In this document: positions 24,114 to 32,702 of the stretch, in pieces
Position numbering within the stretch: position 1 is the stretch's first letter
How the letters are laid out: every line of letters begins with the position of its first letter
DNA from: Psychrobacillus lasiicapitis
GTDB lineage: Bacteria; Bacillota; Bacilli; Bacillales_A; Planococcaceae
Assembly: GCF_006861795.1 (NCBI RefSeq)
Contig: NZ_VDGH01000004.1
Span: 124,001-188,000, forward strand
DNA: 64,000 bases
Direction of reading: 5' to 3'
Made by a program: the position numbers and the translations under genes
The notes under the pieces: model-generated
The model's input: only the letters and a program-made list of their open reading frames with translations
Told to the model about the DNA's origin: nothing
Databases searched by the model: none

Positions 24114-25745
24114 TTGATTGAAACAAGTAAAGAATTTAAAGAAGCAGTTTATGCCCCTATCCGGAAAACAACCGCAAAAATTAACTTTGAAATATTAGAT
24201 AATGACGCATATGAAGATGCAGAAGTGTCATCCAACTCTGAAGCTCCGCTTAGTCGTAAAGAACAGGTGACCAACAAAGTACGGAGATTAACCAATAAAT
24301 ACGCCACGTTTGAGCGTAATTATTTCAGGTTAGATGGAAGTTTTCGAATCCCCCCAAAGCCTGAAGAAGATTCGACGAATGAGGTTGGTTGGTGGAGTGG
24401 AGACACTTGTGGTGCAGATGGTATTTTTGTTGTACCGCAAACGCTCACACTCACGTTCACGGAAGAACGAAACTCTATGGGGTTAACTATATATTTCGAT
24501 ATGAATACCGATGAATATGCAACCGATTTCGATATTGATGTCTACCAAGCGGATGATATATTAATAGCATCCGAAAAAATAACAGGAAACAAACAGTCGT
24601 CTTTCATATGGGTGCAAGGATTAGACGGGTATCGGAAAATAGTCATTACTGTCCGAAAATGGGTGAATCCTTACCGACGGGCAAGGATAGCTGAATTAGA
24701 CTTTGGAGTAGTAAATGAATACGAGGGTGACAAACTCATCAAAGTGAATTTGATAGAACAAATGAACGTCGTAGGTGATACCTTACCTGCAAATGAGCTG
24801 AAATTCACCATCGATAATTCAAGTAAAGAATTTAATATACTGAACCCAGAAGGATTCTATCGATTTTTGAAGGAGCGCCAAGAGGTTTCGCTAAGCTTCG
24901 GTGTTGAAATAGAAGAAAATGTCTATGAATATGTCCAAGCAAAGGGATATTTTCTAACAGATTGGCAATCGGATGAAGGAGCTCTTACAACGACGTTTAC
25001 CGCACGAAATATTTTTGAATTATTGGAGAAGGAATATAACCCAGCATCCACTTTCAATAATTTTTATGACCTTGCAGAAGATGTTTTAATTAGTGCAGGA
25101 GTCATCTTCTATTCCATTGATGAATCTTTAAGGGACATACCTACAGAAGGTTTTCCTGAGAAATTAACGTATCGGAAAGCTTTACAATGTATTGGTATCG
25201 CAAGTAAAAGTGCTGTATATCAGGATCGTAGCGGAACGGTAATCATAAAGCCATTTGAAATATTAGATGAAAGTACTTCCTATATTCATTTTGCTGGCGC
25301 AGATATGTTTACAGGTATGGTTACTCCAACGGTTTATAGTGGTTTCGATATGAAAAAAATTACGTTCGATAATGTATATAAAGAGCCTCAGATTAAGTTG
25401 GACAAATTGCTACAGTCATTAATCGTGACTGTTTATGAAGGAGCAACAAAGCTAGAGTACGAATTCCACAACCCAGAAGTCAAAGAGGGCGCCAGCCTTA
25501 AAGTGGATATACCATTAATTAACTCCCTAGAGCACGCTAGAGATGTTGCCCAATGGATCATAACAGAAAGTAACTTACGGGCGTTATACCAAGTCAATTG
25601 GAGACAAAATCCATCGCTTGAACCAGGGGATATCGTTTTCATAGAAGATTCGTTTGGCGCAGAGAAACAAAGCCGAATCACTAAACAAGAATATGAATTC
25701 GCTGGATATTTAAACGGGAAAACAGAATCAAAAGGCGGTGTTTAA
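24114..25745 (+). CDS. Baseplate / distal tail protein, 543 aa
   Basis: TTG start after AGGCGGA. It contains a large beta-rich N-terminal region with WWSGDTCGADGIFVVPQTLT, and a second half with ALTTTFTARNIFELLEKEYN and FDNVYKEPQIKLDKLLQSLI. Size, position and beta content match the hub/tail-associated protein that carries the receptor-binding proteins. No peptidase motif is obvious. Confidence 0.65.
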   Translation: MIETSKEFKEAVYAPIRKTTAKINFEILDNDAYEDAEVSSNSEAPLSRKEQVTNKVRRLTNKYATFERNYFRLDGSFRIPPKPEEDSTNEVGWWSGDTCGADGIFVVPQTLTLTFTEERNSMGLTIYFDMNTDEYATDFDIDVYQADDILIASEKITGNKQSSFIWVQGLDGYRKIVITVRKWVNPYRRARIAELDFGVVNEYEGDKLIKVNLIEQMNVVGDTLPANELKFTIDNSSKEFNILNPEGFYRFLKERQEVSLSFGVEIEENVYEYVQAKGYFLTDWQSDEGALTTTFTARNIFELLEKEYNPASTFNNFYDLAEDVLISAGVIFYSIDESLRDIPTEGFPEKLTYRKALQCIGIASKSAVYQDRSGTVIIKPFEILDESTSYIHFAGADMFTGMVTPTVYSGFDMKKITFDNVYKEPQIKLDKLLQSLIVTVYEGATKLEYEFHNPEVKEGASLKVDIPLINSLEHARDVAQWIITESNLRALYQVNWRQNPSLEPGDIVFIEDSFGAEKQSRITKQEYEFAGYLNGKTESKGGV

Positions 25746-26141
25746 ATGTGGATCACGCCTAAATTAACATGGTCTTCAACAGATTACTATAATTATGATG
25801 ATTTAAACCGGGTGGAGAATAACACGAAAGTGGTTGCTGAATTGGTCGGATACTTTATTGCATTACCGTCACTTTCTTTTGTTGTTAATAGGGATATGAA
25901 ACAAATCGATTTTGCAGATAGCCTAAATCGAATAGAAAATAATCAGGAAGTGCTGCGGCAAAGGATAACTCCTGATGGATGGACATCCAATAAACTAGAC
26001 TGGAAGGCAAACGATTCATTTTCATACGCAGATGCAAGACGGTTAGAAACAAATATTAAATTATTATACGAGTATTACAAAGGGAATGCAGAAGCAATAC
26101 CTTATTGTGGTGCTTTTATTTGTGGAGAGGAAGTGATTTAA
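25746..26141 (+). CDS. Tail-associated protein with internal repeat, 131 aa
   Basis: Starts at the base after the hub stop. Two similar halves: LTWSSTDYYNYDDLNRVENN and LDWKANDSFSYADARRLETN, so an internal duplication. Small baseplate proteins of this sort are common in Bacillus and Lysinibacillus siphoviruses. Function unknown. Confidence 0.6.
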   Translation: MWITPKLTWSSTDYYNYDDLNRVENNTKVVAELVGYFIALPSLSFVVNRDMKQIDFADSLNRIENNQEVLRQRITPDGWTSNKLDWKANDSFSYADARRLETNIKLLYEYYKGNAEAIPYCGAFICGEEVI

Positions 26142-26142
26142 C

Positions 26143-27081
26143 ATGGCATATGAACCTACCGAATGGAAGAATAGAGAGGTCGAAAAACCAAGAACCTTTA
26201 CTGTGCAAAATAATGATGATGGCACTATTACTTTAATTCCTGCTGAAGGACAAGTAACTGAACCCGGTACGCCTATTACCGCTTCTAACATGAATAAGAT
26301 TGAGCAAGGAATATTTGATATTTCCAGGGAATACATGCCGAAAATAGGCGGCGATTTCACTGGACCTATCACGGTAAATGGTAAAGCAATTGGCGGAGAT
26401 GATATCGATGCAAGAACAGAAACTGTCACCTATTTTATCCGAGCAACAGGTGATGATAATAATGATGGATTAACGAGTGGTACTGCATTTAAGTCATTTC
26501 ATAAGGCTATTACAAGTTTAAAGAAAATAAACTTTGGAAAGCGAATACTAAATGTTGGTGCTAGTGTAGATATGTCTGGCCCAAATGGAATTGATTATAG
26601 AAGTCATGAATTAGCGTATTACTTGGGTGGGGCTATAGAGTTTCATTTTAGTGGAAACGAATATGCACCTAATTGGAGTAATTGTACTGCTAAAATTCTT
26701 GTTCAAGGATTTCATCGATATGATACCCCTGTTGTAACGGATGGGTTTGGAACACCATCTACATTTACCAACTGCGTACAAGCAGAAATTGTTAATATGA
26801 CTTGTGATCGGACAGGCAAACAATCGGCATACTCGGTTACTGAATTCCAAAATGTTGGTTGGGGCAGGGTAGCTAATAGTTCCTTTGTTAATGCTGATCG
26901 AGTTGTGTCAGCTAACAACAACTCATACGTATTTACATGGGGGCTGTCTGGAAATGTTAGATCAAACGTTATTCCATTCGCTTCTAGCTCGGGCTCTATA
27001 TTGGAATTGATAGGAAACACAATCACTGGATATACTGTGCGAGACGAAATTAGTTCAGGCGGACAAATATTCGGTAACTAG
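26143..27081 (+). CDS. Tail fibre/spike with beta-helix-like region, 312 aa
   Basis: The N-terminal domain (KPRTFTVQNNDDGTITLIPA, then GTPITASNMNKIEQGI) is a common tail-fibre anchoring segment. The central region TYFIRATGDDNNDGLTSGTA followed by FKSFHKAIT is the start motif of many pectate-lyase-like beta-helix spikes. The remainder is Asn/Gly/Ser rich. Likely receptor binding; no depolymerase residues can be assigned. Confidence 0.65.
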   Translation: MAYEPTEWKNREVEKPRTFTVQNNDDGTITLIPAEGQVTEPGTPITASNMNKIEQGIFDISREYMPKIGGDFTGPITVNGKAIGGDDIDARTETVTYFIRATGDDNNDGLTSGTAFKSFHKAITSLKKINFGKRILNVGASVDMSGPNGIDYRSHELAYYLGGAIEFHFSGNEYAPNWSNCTAKILVQGFHRYDTPVVTDGFGTPSTFTNCVQAEIVNMTCDRTGKQSAYSVTEFQNVGWGRVANSSFVNADRVVSANNNSYVFTWGLSGNVRSNVIPFASSSGSILELIGNTITGYTVRDEISSGGQIFGN

Positions 27082-27093
27082 AGGGGGATCTAA

Positions 27094-27411
27094 ATGAAAG
27101 GATTAATAATCTCTGAAGGAAAAGTATCTAGAGTTCTTAGCGGCATTATAAATATAAATCGCAAAGAAAACACTATTACTTTTAATGAAGGTTTGTCGAA
27201 ACTCCAAAATATTAATTTTGAGGCATTCGAAATGGTTGTTGATATAGATCAATCTGAATTGAGTATGGGCGATAATATTCCAGAAGATTTTATCGACAAG
27301 TCAAATTTAATTACGGTAGAACCTCAAGATGCGCTCATTGATGCATTAGGACAGGAATTAACATCCATTAAGATGGAGTTAATGATGATGAAAGGTGTTG
27401 GTAGCATATGA
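27094..27411 (+). CDS. Hypothetical tail-region protein, 105 aa
   Basis: GAGGGGG precedes ATG. MKGLIISEGKVSRVLSGIIN opens a short beta domain; the C-terminal 35 residues form a helix (DALGQELTSIKMELMMMKGV) that could trimerise. Overlaps the XkdX-like gene, the usual order of fibre chaperone/anchor genes. Confidence 0.55.
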   Translation: MKGLIISEGKVSRVLSGIININRKENTITFNEGLSKLQNINFEAFEMVVDIDQSELSMGDNIPEDFIDKSNLITVEPQDALIDALGQELTSIKMELMMMKGVGSI

Positions 27412-27563
27412 ATTTTTGGAAACTTGCTTATGACAGAGGATGGATTCATCCTGACAAAGATATTGCAGCTTTAAAACTACGTGTAGCAGTTATCACAGAA
27501 AGCAATCCTTTCGGAGAAATAACAACAGAAGAATATAAGCTAATCACAGGATTAGACTTTTAG
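27408..27563 (+). CDS. XkdX-family protein, 51 aa
   Basis: Starts in the ATGA overlap. MNFWKLAYDRGWIHPDKDIA and the C-terminal EITTEEYKLITGLDF match the XkdX family of short tail-region proteins. It is a reliable marker of the PBSX-type tail module, with unknown role. Confidence 0.75.
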   Translation: MNFWKLAYDRGWIHPDKDIAALKLRVAVITESNPFGEITTEEYKLITGLDF

Positions 27564-27567
27564 ATTA

Positions 27568-27596
27568 AACGCCACTTAGTAGGCGTTATTTTTATA
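27568..27596 (+). terminator. Terminator after XkdX-like gene
   Basis: AACGCC and GGCGTT arms around ACTTAGTA, followed by ATTTTTA. Confidence 0.6.
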
Positions 27597-27619
27597 CCTA
27601 AAGGAGCTGAATAAAACCA

Positions 27620-29977
27620 ATGGGTGTTAAACCAATCATAATAGATGTCGATTTCAAGAAAAACGCGATAATAAAGGAACATAAGGTACGTTACGGAGAT
27701 AACGTTCCTCTTATGCTTCGCGTATTCGATGATGGCGAGCCTTTCATTTTAACAACCATGCAAACAATTACTTTAGTTATTACTAGGCTCGACCGACAAG
27801 TAATTGTATTAAAAGGTGATGTTTTTGAAAATCAGGCAACGTTTAATTTAGGTGGGAAAGAATTAGCGGTAAGTGGAACCATTCAGGCCACAGCGCAATT
27901 TTATTGGGCAAACGGACGAGTTTCGACGTTTAACTTTAACCTTATTGCAGAAAAAGACCCTATTTCTAATTACACTCCTTTTCCAGAAGAAAAAACACTG
28001 ATTGTTCAAGTGTTGGAAAACGGTCCTGTGATTATCGAAGCCGCTCAAACTGCAACCATTGGTGCAATACAAGCTGAAAATGTCGCATTGGGTGCTGCAG
28101 AGGAAACAATTAAAACTCGAGATGTATTGGTTGAAGAGGTTGGTGGTGCTCTTCGTGTATTAGAGGAAGATAAAGCAAAAGCTTTATTAGAAATATCCAA
28201 TGAAAAAACAGACACCGAAAAAGTTAAAAACGAAACATCTCAAGCTAAAGAGGAAATATTAGAAGTTGCAGAAGAGCTTAAAGAAAATGGGAATTATGCT
28301 AAAACAGAAGGTGACCGTGCGAAGGCAGAAGCGGACCGTTTAGCAGGCACCGATGTAGCTGTTTTGGACAATAAAATTAACAATGTTAATCAAACTCTTA
28401 CTACGCAGTTGGCAGATACAGCGAAGAAGTCAGAAGTGCAAAGTCTGGTTACAAACAAAGCAGAGAAAACTGTAGTTGATGCTACAAATTTAAGAATAGA
28501 CAATTTAGTAATTCCGCTAAGCCCTACAAACTCAAATATAGAGGTCACTGATTCCCATGTTTCGCTTACCAGAAATAAAACATTTAGTTCCTTGAGTAGT
28601 CGAATAGAACAAGTAGAAAAAGAAAATTATTTACCCATGAAAAATATTGTCACAAATGGAAGTTTTGAAAGTGGTAAGACTGGATGGACAAGCATGGGTC
28701 CTGGAGGTGTATCAAGCACCGAAAGTGGAGTTGCATTGGTAGGCACGTCTTCGTTAAAAATAGTAAATACAAGTGGATCTAGGCGAGAACAACAGAAAGT
28801 AACTGTCATCCTTGGTCATAAATATTACGCAAAAGCGAGTGCTTACGTTACAAGCTTCACGTCTGGGGCAATATATTTCAGAGTTAGAAATTCAATTACA
28901 AACAACCTTAGTTTTAATAATACTCTTTTAAATAAATGGCAAACATTATCCACAATCGTTAATGCAGACACCGAGGTCATCGATTTAGAAGTGGGCTCTG
29001 CCAATTCAAGCACCTACACTGCACACTTCGATGGCATTATAATGATTAATTTAACGGAAACATTTGGCGCAGGAAACGAGCCTTTGGTTGAAGAGATGGA
29101 TAAATTGATGTCATATTTTGAAGGCGGCTGGTTCGATGGGGCGGTTTCAGAAAATAAACGATTATTAAAACATCTCTTAGACTTATCGCTACAAAACAGT
29201 AGATTAATATCCGAGCTGAAGGACTCATCAAATGTCAGTAAAACACCCCCTGTTGTAGGATATATAGATAACCCAATTTCTGCAGACTTTAAAGGTCAAG
29301 CTATGGTCACGTTATCTTATGATGACGGACGTATGAATAACTATGACCTTGCTTTACCGTTACACGAAAAACATGGCATACCAGTAACATTTAATGTAAT
29401 ATCAGATCGTTTTGATAGTCCATCATTCTTTTCGGAATCCATTACCAAAAATTGCTTTGATAGAGGGGTGGAAATCGCTTCCCATTCACACTTTCATAAT
29501 AAGGATTTAACAACAAAAACTGACGAAGAGCTTCATTTTGAATTTAGTGAAAGTCAAAGATTATTGAATGCAGCAATAGGAAGCGAATCAGTTGAAACCA
29601 TAGCAATTCCGTATTCTGGATATGATGACCGTGTTAAAGCGATTGCTCGACAATATTACAAAGGGGTGCGTGTATTTAGTAATTTACAAAATGACATACC
29701 ACCTGCTGACCGTTATCACCTATTTTCTAGAATCGCAGTAGGCAATACAACAACTTTCGAACAATTAAAATCTCGTATAGATGAAGCAGTCACACAGAAA
29801 AAATGGTGCATTATAATGTTGCATGGGATTAACAATTCGGAAGCAAAAGGCTTATACGACATTGATCAAAAACTACTAGATAAAACGTTAGCATATATTA
29901 ATAGTTTCGGCAGAGACGTTCTATTGCCAATAAATACAAAAGACGCTTTAAAGTTTTCTTTAGGTAGTGGTTATTAA
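27620..29977 (+). CDS. Tail/baseplate fibre with C-terminal NodB polysaccharide deacetylase domain
   Basis: 785 aa in several modules. Residues 1-120 resemble the BppU N-terminal domain that docks to the baseplate. Residues about 150-300 are coiled coil. Around residues 345-490 is a carbohydrate-binding-like beta sandwich (NGSFESGKTGWTS). Residues about 555-780 are a NodB fold with TLSYDDG (metal Asp pair), SHSHFH (metal His pair) and MLHGI. Such enzymes remove N-acetyl groups from cell-surface sugars. Modification of wall polymer during adsorption is the likely job; the exact substrate is unknown. Confidence 0.8.
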   Translation: MGVKPIIIDVDFKKNAIIKEHKVRYGDNVPLMLRVFDDGEPFILTTMQTITLVITRLDRQVIVLKGDVFENQATFNLGGKELAVSGTIQATAQFYWANGRVSTFNFNLIAEKDPISNYTPFPEEKTLIVQVLENGPVIIEAAQTATIGAIQAENVALGAAEETIKTRDVLVEEVGGALRVLEEDKAKALLEISNEKTDTEKVKNETSQAKEEILEVAEELKENGNYAKTEGDRAKAEADRLAGTDVAVLDNKINNVNQTLTTQLADTAKKSEVQSLVTNKAEKTVVDATNLRIDNLVIPLSPTNSNIEVTDSHVSLTRNKTFSSLSSRIEQVEKENYLPMKNIVTNGSFESGKTGWTSMGPGGVSSTESGVALVGTSSLKIVNTSGSRREQQKVTVILGHKYYAKASAYVTSFTSGAIYFRVRNSITNNLSFNNTLLNKWQTLSTIVNADTEVIDLEVGSANSSTYTAHFDGIIMINLTETFGAGNEPLVEEMDKLMSYFEGGWFDGAVSENKRLLKHLLDLSLQNSRLISELKDSSNVSKTPPVVGYIDNPISADFKGQAMVTLSYDDGRMNNYDLALPLHEKHGIPVTFNVISDRFDSPSFFSESITKNCFDRGVEIASHSHFHNKDLTTKTDEELHFEFSESQRLLNAAIGSESVETIAIPYSGYDDRVKAIARQYYKGVRVFSNLQNDIPPADRYHLFSRIAVGNTTTFEQLKSRIDEAVTQKKWCIIMLHGINNSEAKGLYDIDQKLLDKTLAYINSFGRDVLLPINTKDALKFSLGSGY

Positions 29978-30032
29978 TATTTTTTAATCAAATGGGACAA
30001 TCTTAATAAAGTATTCTAAAGGAGGAAGTTAA

Positions 30033-31652
30033 GTGGCATTAAATAACATAGATGAAAATTCGATTGACCTAGAACTACAAGAAATATCTGAAAAAATTGG
30101 GGATTTATCCGAGTTAAAAACAACCAATAAGACAGATATTGTAAGCTCCATAAATGAAGTTGTCACACAGTTAGGGAATGTATCTTTACAGATAGAAGAG
30201 AAATTCCTCTTTCAAGATGACAAGCGACTAAACTTATCATTTATAAGTGATGAAGGACACTTAACTATATTCGATGGAAGCAAGGCAGTTAACGGGAATT
30301 ACGCTATAAATAGTTCTGGAGCTAGTGGATATATATCTAATTCAACAGCAGTTTCGAACGCCAATTGGGTGAATTTTGGAATGCCAATTGGCGTTGCTAT
30401 CGGGGACAGCACAGCAGAAGGGCATCCTGGGGCACATGGAAGATTACACAGTGACTCAAGCGGAACTGTTGATTTGAATAGACCAAATACACCTGGGCAG
30501 TTGTCTTATCATCTCGAATTACAGTTAGGAATTCGTGTTTTCAATCATGGTATTGGAGGACAAACGTCCCAACAAGTTCGTGACCGCTGGCATAGGGATG
30601 TATTGGCACAAGAAGACTTAACGTTGACACCATCAAAAACACTTGAGAAAAAACCTGGATTTGTTAGTATTTCTGTAGGCATAAACGACATTTTTGGAGG
30701 TGTCACAGTTGAAACTATTATAGATAACGTTGAATATATGATTGACAGTGCTCTATCCAATGGTATCAGACCAATTGTTTTCAACGTAAGTCCGCATAAG
30801 TTAAATACACCTGCGAGTATTGAAAAAATTAAACAATATAATTCTTGGCTTTTAAGTAAATCTAAAATAACTCCAGATATGGTATTAATAGATTATTATA
30901 GCGTAACTAATGATATTACGAATGATGGATACCCCAAAGCAGGAGTGTTTGTAGATAATATACATCCGACTAAATCATTCTACGAAGTAATGGCGAAAAA
31001 GGTAATGGATGAAGCATTTAGCGGTAAAATTACTAGACCAAAAAATTTAGGGTTTTCGACTGCAATTGATGCCACTTCTTCACCTTCATCTCTAGCAAGA
31101 CCTGAGATGATAATTGTTAAAATAAACGAACAAACTCCTTTAATTTATAGAATTCCAAATACTCCATATGAAATACTTGAGCTACAATGGACAGGAATAG
31201 CTGACAAAATCTCAATTAAAATTGTTTCTAGTCAACAAGTGACTGAGGGAAACAACTATGCTGTAAACAGAAAATATATATCGGAAGTATGGATAACAGG
31301 GAAAGAATCAACTGTAAAAGCAATAGGTAAAGTAGAAACTTTGCCAACAGCTCTTGGGGTAGAACAAGGGCGATTTACATTAATACGTGCAGGAGTGCAT
31401 GACAGCGTTAATGCAGAGAATCCAAGAATAGTTACTGGGGTAGCTGCTGAAACAACAAGTGCAAATTCCCCTATAATTACTAAAGGGCTAGCTTATGTTT
31501 ACAACAGTGCTGATACATTTAATGAAGGAGATTATATATTTGCATCGGCAACTGCGAGAGCTAGTAAAGTGACTGATATGACAGTACAAAACCCTGTAGC
31601 TAAATACATTAAGAGATTAGAAACAAACTACATTCTGGTGGAACTACTCTAA
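30033..31652 (+). CDS. Tail protein with SGNH/GDSL esterase domain
   Basis: GTG start after GGAGGAAG. 539 aa. All SGNH blocks are visible: GDSTAEG (Ser nucleophile near residue 125), GIGGQTS (Gly), SVGINDIF (Asn near 217) and DNIHPT (Asp/His near 306-309). These enzymes usually deacetylate O-acetylated glycans. C-terminal 180 residues are beta rich and may bind glycan. Follows the NodB-bearing fibre, making an N-/O-deacetylase pair. Confidence 0.85.
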   Translation: MALNNIDENSIDLELQEISEKIGDLSELKTTNKTDIVSSINEVVTQLGNVSLQIEEKFLFQDDKRLNLSFISDEGHLTIFDGSKAVNGNYAINSSGASGYISNSTAVSNANWVNFGMPIGVAIGDSTAEGHPGAHGRLHSDSSGTVDLNRPNTPGQLSYHLELQLGIRVFNHGIGGQTSQQVRDRWHRDVLAQEDLTLTPSKTLEKKPGFVSISVGINDIFGGVTVETIIDNVEYMIDSALSNGIRPIVFNVSPHKLNTPASIEKIKQYNSWLLSKSKITPDMVLIDYYSVTNDITNDGYPKAGVFVDNIHPTKSFYEVMAKKVMDEAFSGKITRPKNLGFSTAIDATSSPSSLARPEMIIVKINEQTPLIYRIPNTPYEILELQWTGIADKISIKIVSSQQVTEGNNYAVNRKYISEVWITGKESTVKAIGKVETLPTALGVEQGRFTLIRAGVHDSVNAENPRIVTGVAAETTSANSPIITKGLAYVYNSADTFNEGDYIFASATARASKVTDMTVQNPVAKYIKRLETNYILVELL

Positions 31653-31765
31653 AGGAACAAACTGTGCAATAGTGTGTATTAGTATTTATTGATGTACATT
31701 AGTGTGAATAGGACAAATAGTTACCTTCATAAGATGAGTCAAAACACTAGATGGAGGTGGCTGTT

Positions 31766-31990
31766 TTGGATTATGAGTATTACATTGTAAATGACTTCGA
31801 GAATACATTTTACGTTGCAGGAGATTCTATTCAGCGAATTATAGAGGCAACGGGGATATCTGAAACGCATGCGACAATCAGTTTTATGAAAACAATGAAA
31901 TGTGACAGAGTAGCACGTTTCCCAATCGATACTCCTATAGAAGTAATCATCGAATGGATAGACTATGGCACAGGTTCACGTTTTGAGTAA
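31766..31990 (+). CDS. Hypothetical protein, 74 aa
   Basis: TTG at 31766 chosen because GGAGGTGG lies 8 bp upstream; an ATG at 31751 overlaps that site. MDYEYYIVNDFENTFYVAGD suggests a small beta-rich protein; the middle has GISETHATISFMKTMKCDRV. No family recognised. Located between tail and lysogeny-like genes. Confidence 0.5.
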   Translation: MDYEYYIVNDFENTFYVAGDSIQRIIEATGISETHATISFMKTMKCDRVARFPIDTPIEVIIEWIDYGTGSRFE

Positions 31991-31994
31991 CCAT

Positions 31995-32010
31995 TACTTA
32001 TTAATAAGTA
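31995..32010. promoter_or_regulatory. Perfect 16-bp palindrome upstream of the RHH gene
   Basis: TACTTATTAATAAGTA lies about 50 bp before the small ribbon-helix-helix-like gene and may be its autoregulatory operator. Confidence 0.4.
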
Positions 32011-32061
32011 TTGATATTTATTCATATTTATCTGGCAATACTCTCAAGGGAGGGTTGTTCG

Positions 32062-32229
32062 ATGGCTATGGAAAGGGTAAATATCACAGTTGATCCAGAA
32101 AAACTTAATGAGTTTTACCGATTTGCTGCTAAAAAGGGGATTAAATTTTCTACTTGGGTTCAAGCCAAAATGGATGAATTCATCGAAGAAGAAAAAATGA
32201 TAGAAGAATATCGAAAAAGTAAGAAATGA
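32062..32229 (+). CDS. Ribbon-helix-helix-like small DNA-binding protein, 55 aa
   Basis: ATG at 32062 with AGGGAGGG upstream. MAMERVNITVDPEKLNEFYR then FAAKKGIKFSTWVQAKMDEF fits the beta-strand plus two helices of Arc/MetJ-like repressors. A perfect palindrome lies just upstream. Terminator follows directly. Confidence 0.6.
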   Translation: MAMERVNITVDPEKLNEFYRFAAKKGIKFSTWVQAKMDEFIEEEKMIEEYRKSKK

Positions 32230-32255
32230 AGACACTCAATCGGGTGTCTTTTTTA
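32230..32255 (+). terminator. Terminator after the RHH gene
   Basis: AGACAC and GTGTCT arms around TCAATCGG, followed by TTTTTTA. Confidence 0.75.
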
Positions 32256-32361
32256 TCGCACAGTTGTATATACTCCTCTTTATAAATGCTTACAAATGTT
32301 GATATATCAGTGTTTGTGTAAACTCAAAGCGATTGGAACAAACTGCGAAGTAGTAAATTAG

Positions 32362-32400
32362 TAAAAAAAGAGAGCTAACGGATCACTCCGAAGGCTCTTT
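32362..32400 (-). terminator. Leftward terminator of the XRE gene
   Basis: Read leftward, AGAGC and GCTCT arms around 18 bases are followed by CTTTTTTT, overlapping the 3' end of the repressor gene. Confidence 0.5.
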
Positions 32401-32598
32401 TTCTAATTTTAAAATATCGGTAATTTCACATTCAAGTACTTCACAAATTTTAGCTAATCTGTCTAACGGAAAGCGAACGGTTTTATTCAAACACATTAAA
32501 TTGATGGCTGGTTGTGGTATATCGGTAAGCTTAGACAACTGATGTTGAGACAAGTCACGTTCATCTAATAATTCTTGTAAAGTAACGCGTATCTTCAT
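32383..32598 (-). CDS. XRE-family repressor, 71 aa
   Basis: YozG/Cro-type HTH: VTLQELLDERDLSQHQLSKL, TDIPQPAINLMC, then FPLDRLAKICEVLECEITDI. Made leftward, opposite to a tyrosine recombinase, with three near-identical palindromes between them. It should repress both its own gene and the recombinase gene. Confidence 0.75.
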   Translation of the reverse strand: MKIRVTLQELLDERDLSQHQLSKLTDIPQPAINLMCLNKTVRFPLDRLAKICEVLECEITDILKLEKEPSE

Positions 32599-32618
32599 TC
32601 AAACACCTCCTCCATTAT

Positions 32619-32687
32619 GATATGTTAAATATATCGCATTATGCTTGATATGTAAAACATATTAGTGTATGATATGTTTAACATATC
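32619..32687. promoter_or_regulatory. Triple operator between repressor and recombinase
   Basis: GATATGTTAAATATATC (32619-32635), GATATGTAAAACATATT (32647-32663) and GATATGTTTAACATATC (32671-32687) share GATATGTNNAACATATC; the third is a perfect palindrome. The layout, with starts 28 and 24 bp apart between divergent genes, mimics a phage O1-O2-O3 switch. Confidence 0.7.
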
Positions 32688-32702
32688 AAAGGAGAGATTA
32701 GT

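Larger units (their letters stand above)
31655..32354. repeat. Imperfect 20-bp direct repeats bracketing two small genes
   Basis: GGAACAAACTGTGCAATAGT (31655-31674) and GGAACAAACTGCGAAGTAGT (32335-32354) differ at three positions and flank the 75-aa and RHH genes. They could mark an inserted segment or binding sites; the feature spans the pair. Confidence 0.3.
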
